Assembly: GCA_013397115.1 (NCBI GenBank)
Contig: VWZW01002639.1
Location: 620,001 to 684,000, forward strand
DNA: 64,000 nt
From: Edolisoma coerulescens
Taxonomy: Eukaryota; Chordata; Aves; Passeriformes; Campephagidae
Direction: 5' to 3'
Shown one piece after another: positions 57,250-64,000 of the stretch. Under the pieces are notes generated by a model. That model had not been told where the DNA came from. It ran no database searches and saw nothing but the letters and a program-made list of their open reading frames with translations. Positions within the stretch are counted from its first letter, which is position 1, and the number at the start of each line of letters is the position of its first letter. The position numbers and the translations under genes are program-made.

Positions 57250-57740
57250 AGCGCATTCTGGCAGAAATCCCGTGCCTGATTCCAGCGGCTCTCCTGCCTC
57301 GCAGGAAGGTGGCTTAGCTAAAGCTGCATTGTGTGTCCCCTTCCACAGAGCTGGAAAGAGAAAAGGCTGTGAGAAGACAAAGAATTAAACAAAGAATTAA
57401 ACGGTTGTGTCATTAAGCCTTCAGCATTTGCAAAGAGGGCTTTGGCACAGCTTGACTTCCCAGCGCTAAGCACTTCTTCTGGTTTTGGTCATTTAGGTAC
57501 TTATTAAAGCCCTCAAAGCTTCTTCGGGATTTCTTCTTTTGTTAACTTCTGTCACACAGAGTGTTTTTAATGCTCTCTCTCTTTTCCCGTATTATAACCC
57601 TGCGATATTCAAATTAGGCAAGTGGAAAGAGCAGTGATTTAATTATGAATGCAGAAGAAAAGTTTGCAGAACTTCCCTCTTAACACACAGACAGTAATTT
57701 TCATGACACGAGTCGAACATTTGTGAATCTGCCATTCTAT
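57250..57740. promoter_or_regulatory. Candidate conserved non-coding element
   Basis: About a dozen CpGs by eye across 490 bases (GTGAAAGCGCATTCTGG, CCAGCGGCTCTCCTG, CCTGCGATATTCAAATTAGG, GACACGAGTCGAACATT), together with GATTTAATTATGAATGC, a homeodomain/POU-like word, near 57,636. Flanks are CpG-poor. Confidence 0.2.
57379..57402. repeat. 12-base tandem duplication
   Basis: AAAGAATTAAAC occurs twice back to back. A simple slippage duplication inside the CpG-retaining patch. Confidence 0.9.
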
Positions 57741-59370
57741 TTAGAGGTAACCAAACCTTCTCAGCTCAGGGAACCTTTTTAGCTCAGCTCCACAATCATT
57801 TTTCTGGGAGATAATCTGTCATTTGAAAGTGGAAATTAGTCCTCAATAACCCACCCACAGTCCAAAGCAGCTCTGTGGCTTTTTAAAGTACACTGAACAG
57901 GCTCCTGTGTGGGAAATAAACAGAGTTTTAACTCTTTCTGTGATGGGAATTGCTGGGGTTTTATCTTTGGGACAGTGGCCACCCACTTTTTTTTTTTCAT
58001 TCAGACAATTAAACACCAATTTGCTGGGACAAAAGCGTAGCTAAAAGACTCAGCTCGTGCTTCAGTGATTCTTCATTAATAAGTGCAGCTGGCATTGGCC
58101 TGTGAGGGAGGTGGGAAGCTGAGAGCTTTTCACAGGGCAGGAACTTCGCCTTTCCAAGTTCAGTGGCAGCAAAGCCACATCATAGGAGGGCTGCAGTTAA
58201 GGGAGAAACTCTCTCTTATTGTGAGATTTCCACCAAAAAAGCTTTGCTCCACTGGCTTTTCTGCTCTGCAGGTGAGGAGGGATGGTCCCAGGGTTGGATG
58301 GGTTATTCCTGCTCAGGGCATGGTACTGCCTCGATCCTGGTCCTCCCTGGTTTTTCCTGTGCTGGGAAGTTGCAGCCACATCCCTGTCACTGCCCTGATT
58401 CCAGAGAAGGGATTGTGGCCACTGCCACCAGAGCAGGTGACATCTCTGGAGCATCACCCTCCTGGTTTAATAAGGGTGTTTTACAGGTCTTATTCTGTGG
58501 TCTACAGCAAGCAGAAAAGAATAGTACACATAATAAGTCCAGAAATATTATATACTAGGTGTTGTAATTAAAATTTTTATTTATGATATTTCAGCCCATT
58601 TGAAATGTTGAGAACAGCTCTGGGTTTAATGCAGGAAGGATTTTTTTTTAATCTACATATTAAAAGAAAGAGGAAAAGGAGTATGGTTGTTCTAACATTT
58701 TAAGTGCATTTATACCAAGTATAAACCAGAATCCCGGATTTTATTTTTTAATGAAACTTAATTCAGCCTAGTTAGGAAGCCAATAACCATATTTCCTAAT
58801 TCAGTTTATTAAAGTAATAAACACAGCTATTCCAGGAAATGAAAACATTTCAGGGGATGAAATACAGAGTTCTCTGAAGAAGATACTCAAGTGTGGGTAC
58901 CAGGCATTTCACAACTGTTTTGGTACTAATCAGAGTTCTTTGTTTCTAAGGGTGCTGGGTATCACCTGGTCTCACTGAGGCTGTGGTTGTTACAGATTCT
59001 CAGCATTTTGAGAACTCCTCTGGCTTATTTGGATGTGTAAGGTGGATTTAGATGTCTGATTTTAAGCAATGAGACAGTGAGGTGCTTGTCTTGGGCCCTG
59101 ACTTTCAAAGACAGCATCAGCCGCGTTAAGCCTGGCATGACAGAGCTGGAATTATGTTTAATGATGGACTAAACTCTTCCCAGGCTGCAGTGCAGGAATA
59201 CCAAATACAACAGAGTCAGTGAGAGAGGCCATCAGTCACTGCAGCAGTGTTTGTTCTTCATCACTGGATTCCTGGAGATGGAGGAAGGAGCAAAGTGGAA
59301 AACATGAAAATTGGTCTTTTGCCATCAAACTGGAATAGGAATGTGAGGTTCATACTTGGCTCATGGGTTT

Positions 59371-59530
59371 GGAATCCCAGAATGGTTTGAGTTGGAAGGG
59401 ACCTAAAAAATCATCCAGTTCCTGCCATGGCAGGGACACCTTCCACTATTCCAGGCTGCTCCAAGCCCTGTCCAGCCTGGCCTTGGAAACTTCCAGGGAT
59501 CCAGGGGCAGCCACAGCTTCTCTGGGCAGT
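59371..59530 (-). mobile_element. CR1 LINE 3' fragment
   Basis: GGAATCCCAGAATGGTTTGA, GTTGGAAGGGACCTAAAAAA, GGCTGCTCCAAGCCCTGTCC, CCAGGGATCCAGGGGCAGCC, ending at CTTCTCTGGGCAGTTCC. A few bases are missing in the CCTGCCATGGCAGGGAC block. Confidence 0.95.
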
Positions 59531-60039
59531 TCCTGTTGCAGATTTTGCTTCTTTATCTCTCAGGTCACAATGGTGTTTTACCCAGCCTGAGGTCTTGGAG
59601 CACAAAAGGAAAGGGGAAAGAAGTCCAGGGCTAAGGATGAGATGAAAATGTTTGTTTAGGAGCACAGGCAGCTTTAACCTGCTTTCTTATAAATCAACAC
59701 TCTGATCATGGAGATAAATTGTACAGCTGTGGAGATATCAAGAGAGCATTTATGGATCCATATTGATTTTTGAGCATTGATCCCAAATCAGCCAATTCTT
59801 GATATTTCCTCCTTTCCTTTCCTCTTTCTGTCCTTCCAGCAACTCAGTCATCCTAGATGGTGAAGCTGCTGTTTCTTCATCATCAGGCACTTTACACAAT
59901 TATCAAAAAATATGAAATTACAATTAAAAGTGAACTATTGAGAGGGTGATTCCTTGGTTATTGAAGAAGTTTGTGTTCAGCAGTGGTCACTTTCATTTGC
60001 CCTTTAATATTTTGAGGGAGCTGCAGCTGAGAGAGACGT

Positions 60040-60180
60040 GAGGTTTCCCACGGAAGCCGCGTCCGCAGCTCCGGAGCCTTCCTGGTACTGCCGTTCCAGG
60101 TGGCTGATCCTTCACTTCTTGTCTCAGGAACTGGGTTGGGCTTGACAACCTCCCCTTCCCCGGGACCTGCAGGAGTGGCA
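60040..60180. other. Small CpG cluster
   Basis: Seven CpGs lie in about 70 bases (GACGTGAGGTTTCCCACGG, AAGCCGCGTCCGCAGCTCCG), with CTGCCGTTCC and CCCCGGGAC just after. Too short for a CpG island, but unusual for the window. It may be a constrained element or a hypomethylated spot. Confidence 0.2.
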
Positions 60181-60242
60181 GTTAATTAATCTTCTCTTTT
60201 TTCAGAGGTAATTACTCTGATTGGTAATTAAGGAGTTTTGGA

Positions 60243-60258
60243 TTTTTTTTTTTTTTTT
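60243..60258 (+). repeat. Poly-T run (16 T)
   Basis: Sixteen T followed by CCCC, about 60 bases before a plus-strand CR1. Confidence 0.9.
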
Positions 60259-60317
60259 CCCCAATGAGGCACCGTTTCATTCTGGGGTGCCCAGCATGGG
60301 AAGGACAAAGGGCATGA

Positions 60318-60565
60318 CAGAGTGACATGAGGGCAGGGTTAGATGGGATATTGGGAAGAAATTGTTCCCTTTGAGGGTGGGCAGGCCCTGGCACAGGGTG
60401 CCCAGAGCAGCTGTGGCTGCCCCTGGATCCCTGGCAGTGTCCAAGGCCAGGCTGGACGGGGCTTGGAGCAGCCTGGGACAGTGGGAGGTGTCCCTGCCCA
60501 TGGCAGGGGTGGCACTGGATTATTTTTTAGGTCCCTTCCAACCCAAACCTTCTGTGATTCTCTGG
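60318..60565 (+). mobile_element. CR1 LINE 3' fragment, well preserved
   Basis: CAGAGTGACATGAGGGCAGG, GTTAGATGGGATATTGGGAA, GGCAGGCCCTGGCACAGGGT, GCCCAGAGCAGCTGTGGCTG, GATCCCTGGCAGTGTCCAAG, GTCCCTGCCCATGGCAGGGG, AGGTCCCTTCCAACCCAAAC, TTCTGTGATTCTCTGG. It keeps both CCCTGGCA words (60,386-60,393 and 60,429-60,436) whose recombination explains the shorter copy at 9.2 kb. Confidence 0.97.
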
Positions 60566-62145
60566 AGTTCTGAGCTCCCCATTTTTTTCTCACTCATAAA
60601 CCTCTACTGTTTCCTCTCCTGGCTCTCTAAGAATATTGGTTGGTTTCCTTTAAAAAAAGAGAAGAGAAAAAGTGAATGAGCAGCTCTTGACATGAGGCAG
60701 CCAAATCTGTCCTGGCAATGCAGGGTAGCACAAGAAACCTTTTCCAGCTGCACCGAGCAGAAGCATTCAGCAGAGCTCTGGGAATGTGAAACACAGAGAC
60801 TTCCAGTTATTTCCAGAGTCCTGTTAGCAGCCAGTGTGTTTTCATGGCAATATTTAGGAATCCAGAAACTTTCTCTCCCCCTCCAAGCAGAGCAGATCAC
60901 TTGAGTGCGCTGGAGAGGAGCACTCAGAGGGAAACGGGAGCAGAGGCAGTCACGAGGAGCAGGCACTTTGAGAAAGGCTTCAGAGAGAGCTCCCAGGCAA
61001 AATTCTCCCTTATCAGCAGCTGCTGGGTGGCACAGCCCTGCTGCCAGGCCTGCAGCACCGCTCCCTGCACAGGGCTGTGCTGGCAGTGGCACTCCTGCCC
61101 CTGCAGCTCCTGCAGCGATTCCTGGTGCAGGGAGGGGATGCTCTGCTCCCAGGAGCAGCGCTTGGATTGCATTAGGAATTTCATCTGGATCTGCGTTTTC
61201 CTAACCTGAGCTGCCTGTGAGCTGAGCTTTGGATTTAACCCCGGGACTTTCCAAACCCACACTCTAAGGTCACTCCCTGTTTGTGTTTCGGAGCGGTGTT
61301 TCCTGCAGTTCCTGTTCTCACAAACAGCATTAATGTGTTGTAATACATTGGAATAAAAGTGCCTTATTTCCTACTGGAATTTCATGCTGCTTGTGGATTT
61401 ACGAATTGGATTTCCAAGGGGTACTGCTAAGCTCAGAGCCATTTTCAAAGGGGCAAGCAGAAAGTCATTAGCAACACTTTGATAATAAATTCTTCCTGTT
61501 CTGCATCAGTGAGATTTGTGATCCCCTTTACATCTATTTTATTATGATTATTCATTGGTTATCTTTTTGGCACTATTAAAGTAATCTGGAAAACTATATT
61601 GCATATTATGAGCACTACTTTTATTATAGCAGGCTCCTAAGTAGGAACACAGGAACACTGAAAGGGAAATAGAAGAGGGAAAAGATCTCCTGGGTTGGCA
61701 TATCCTGTCTCCTGCTGGCACATCACATCACATAATTCCTTTCATAAATACAAGTAATCTAAAACTCTCATGTTTTGTTCCGTTTGCAAAGAAAATGTTT
61801 TCCTAGTGTGTCTAAAGATGATTAAAACAAGCCAATCATAAATGTAATTATTGTGGGTTATAAAAGATAACATGAAGATTTTAGCCCTGTGGTTGCTTTA
61901 TTTTGGCGTTTGGGGAGGAAGAGCTGGTTTTGTTCTGTTTGGGGTTATTTCTTTCTCTGGGAGGGCTTTGCTGAAGAAGCTGAAATACCTTGGGTCATTC
62001 TCTCTTGCCCAGCCTCACGCACAGCCAGGCTGACTCTTTGTGGCACTCAGGCTCCTGCAGGTCAGCTTGGGGATGTTGGACCTCCACCCTGAGCTCCTCC
62101 CAAGCTGGGCTCCAGCCCAGCTCTGTGCCATGAAAAATGGAGCTT
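60566..62145. other. 1.6 kb unique non-coding DNA
   Basis: 60,690-61,260 is GC-richer (CTG/CAG-biased) and open on several frames of both strands, including 162- and 112-codon minus frames. None matches a protein I know and splice signals are poor. 61,300-61,860 is AT-rich. No gene supported. Confidence 0.45.
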
Positions 62146-62321
62146 ATTAGGGAAGAATTCTTCCCTGTGGCTGCCCCTGAATCCCTGGAAGTCTCCAAGG
62201 CCAGGTTGGACGGGGCTGGGAGCAGCCTGGGACAGTGGAAGGTGTCCCTGCCCATGGCAGGGGGGTGGCACTGGATGGGCTTTAAGGTCCCTTCCAAGCC
62301 AAACCATTCTGGGATTCTATA
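62146..62321 (+). mobile_element. CR1 LINE 3' fragment with internal deletion
   Basis: TTATTAGGGAAGAATTCTTC, then CCTGTGGCTGCCCCTGAATC, CTCCAAGGCCAGGTTGGACG, GTGTCCCTGCCCATGGCAGG, CTTTAAGGTCCCTTCCAAGC, ATTCTGGGATTCT. The GGGCAGGCCCTGGCACAGG to GAGAAGC segment is missing, with a single CTGTG at the join, unlike the copy at 60.3 kb. Confidence 0.95.
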
Positions 62322-62784
62322 GAGTTCTGTTTCTTTCCTGTTTTCTGAACCTTCCTTAAATGAGATTTTTTTTTTTAACCCAGAGGCACAAGTGATGTTT
62401 TTTATTACCAAACAGGCATTTTTTGCCATGGCATATTAAAGACGTTAATAACATTAATTATAATTTTACTTTGGTGTGCCTCAACACCTTGTTTTCCTTC
62501 AAAGACATATTTTTTTTTCATTCTCTAAACAAAACTCAGGTGCTGCCTGCTGAGCAGCATCCCATCATGAAGCTGAAATACTCTGTACCATTCTGCACAA
62601 GCCTGAATGGCAACATGAAGGCTGAATTCATTGTATCATCACACCGTGCACAACACCATCTTTCAGCTTTTCACAAACCTGATAAATCCTTCACAAACCA
62701 GCCCAAAATAGAAACAGCCATAGAACTCTCTGAAGTTGTCAGCAAGATTTCTTGAATGGATTTTAACACATCTCTCCTCCAGGA

Positions 62785-62814
62785 AAAGGTTTCTGTAGCA
62801 AAGGTTTCTGCAGC
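62785..62814. repeat. 15-base tandem duplication
   Basis: AAAGGTTTCTGTAGC is followed directly by AAAGGTTTCTGCAGC, one substitution apart. Confidence 0.9.
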
Positions 62815-62856
62815 AAGTTTCAACTTTCCGCTGCCTATTAAAAACAGCTTGCAAGT

Positions 62857-62900
62857 ATATATATTTATATATATACAGACTCATACATCTATATATAATT
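62857..62900. repeat. TA-rich low-complexity stretch
   Basis: TATATATATTTATATATATA, then CAGACTCATACATCTATATATAATT. An interrupted TA microsatellite. Confidence 0.85.
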
Positions 62901-64000
62901 GTTGAATAATTCACTTTTTGTCTTTTTACTGGAGTAGCTTGCACTTAAAAAGCCACGTCTTGATGATCCAAACCGAAATGCAGAAATTCAGGAGGTGAAG
63001 AGTTACTGAAAATATCAGTGGAATTAATATTTTTCACGTAGCATTAACTCCAGCTGTTGGTGAACATTTTAAAAATAAGTTTCTGAACAGCCAAAAGCTC
63101 AGACACACAGATAAGCACATGAATAATTCTGGTGGTTTCCATAAGGAAACTTAATTAAGGATGCCCAAATCCAGAATGCAACAAGCTGGAGCAGGAGTGA
63201 TCATTACTGAATTAGCATTGCTTGATGGAGTTACAAATAACTGAGTGGTCACCCTCCACGAAACACGAAGGGAGGCAGAAAATTCCGAGAGAAGATTAGC
63301 CCAAAATGAAGGATTCTTTTCTAGATTGCTCCTAGAAGCAAGAATTGCTAAGTCTGAGCTCTTGGGTGCACTTGAGGTCATGAGCAGCTGAAAAGAAACC
63401 CCAAATAAATCAACACTGAAGATGCAGCTCCACAGAAATTAGAAGGAAGTCAAATTTCTGTCTTTTCCATGATGTTGGGATGCTCCATGCTGGAATTCTC
63501 TTTCTTGGCAGGTGAAATGTTCCACCAGACCGAGGGTTTCACTCCAGGCAGGTCTAGCACTGGAGTTAAACTCACCTCAAGGCTCGGTCCTGCATGAGGA
63601 TTTTCTTCCAGCTCTCTCCCCTTGTGCTGGCTAAATTCTAAGTCTAAAAGTCATGGGATGGGGATGGAATATTCAGGGACTTCGTGCTCCCTGGTTTCAG
63701 AGTTTTTCAGGATCAAAGCAGCTGCTGATTGCTCACAGCAAAGGCAGTGTTGTTCTTGATGAGGCACTTCCCATGCTGGAAGCACATTCAGCCTCCAAAC
63801 CCAAAGGAACTCAGGTAAATCAAATTAACCGGGGATTTTTAATACATTTAAATGAAATGAAAGAGAAATTTCCGCAGTGGAAAGAAGAATCAACCAACAT
63901 TCTTTTCACAGCATTATGAACAATGTTTTAAGTTCCTTTTCCGTCAGCTACCTTTTAATTAGCAACACTTCACCACAGTTCTCACATGTAAAACCCACCT

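Larger units (their letters stand above)
56328..59370. other. 3 kb unique non-coding DNA
   Basis: Includes the CpG-bearing patch 57,250-57,740 and the 12-base tandem duplication at 57,379. 58,560-58,850 is AT-rich. The 162-codon plus frame at 58,083-58,571 has no domain and a second plus frame overlaps it. Confidence 0.5.
59531..60317. other. Unique DNA with a CpG cluster and a poly-T run
   Basis: Contains the CpG cluster at 60,040-60,180 and T16 at 60,243-60,258, just before the next CR1. 59,600-60,020 shows nothing. Confidence 0.5.
62322..64000. other. Unique DNA to the window end
   Basis: Holds a 15-base tandem duplication (62,785) and a TA-rich stretch (62,857-62,900). 63,000-64,000 has short frames on both strands and no recognised element. 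Confidence 0.5.

Noticed and set aside
58083..58571. 162-codon plus-strand frame
   Set aside because: No recognisable protein family; a second plus-strand frame of 131 codons overlaps it in another register.
60604..61262. Two minus-strand frames (162 and 112 codons), one with a Q-rich helical-looking segment (QKS/LQEL-type)
   Set aside because: CTG/CAG-biased DNA gives long frames in several registers. The candidate acceptor lacks a pyrimidine tract and no homology is recognised.
1..64000. CRISPR arrays, bacterial operons, phage or plasmid features
   Set aside because: CR1 and LTR content identifies vertebrate (avian) nuclear DNA; no regularly spaced direct repeats were seen.

Overview
The window is ordinary nuclear DNA of a bird. 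The diagnostic evidence is about 28 short, 5'-truncated copies of the 3' end of CR1, the dominant avian LINE. They carry its recurring 3' signature (TTTAAGGTCCCTTCCAACC followed by ATTCTGTG-type ends, or the reverse complement). The high density of young-looking copies and a solo retroviral LTR fit a neoavian, perhaps songbird, genome; that refinement is inference. No gene order or protein allows a species or locus to be named.

I find no protein-coding gene, RNA gene or CRISPR array that I can support. The open frames are mostly short, start and stop at random, overlap each other on both strands, and often run through CR1 copies or simple repeats. The window therefore looks like a gene desert or the inside of long introns. 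No reverse-transcriptase reading frame survives in any CR1 copy; all are 3' stubs under about 300 bases.

Layout. 1-18.9 kb: scattered CR1 stubs in both orientations, a T28G7 run at 5.3 kb, and unique DNA with motif- or CpG-rich patches near 6.7, 12.8, 14.1 and 17.8 kb. 18.9-19.4 kb: a 509-base solo LTR with TG...CA ends and a 4-base target duplication. 19.4-31.5 kb: mostly unique DNA with a G-rich, quadruplex-prone tract (28.4 kb) and a CpG-retaining patch (29.6 kb). 31.5-38.4 kb: CR1-dense, with an inverted CR1 junction next to a 3-N gap and a patch holding sharp transcription-factor-like motifs (32.4-32.9 kb). 38.4-50.7 kb: 12.3 kb with no CR1 copy I can see, several CpG-retaining patches and a 460-base polypyrimidine tract at 47.5-47.9 kb. 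50.7-64 kb: CR1-bearing again, with further CpG-rich patches near 57.5 and 60.1 kb.

The items most worth a second look are the 47.5-47.9 kb tract, whose minus-strand acidic frame varies almost only at third codon positions; the CR1-free 12 kb block; the intact solo LTR; two CR1 deletions bounded by short direct repeats; and the CpG- and motif-rich patches that may be conserved non-coding elements. Conservation could not be computed here, so the regulatory calls are low confidence. I saw no evidence of a new biological system.
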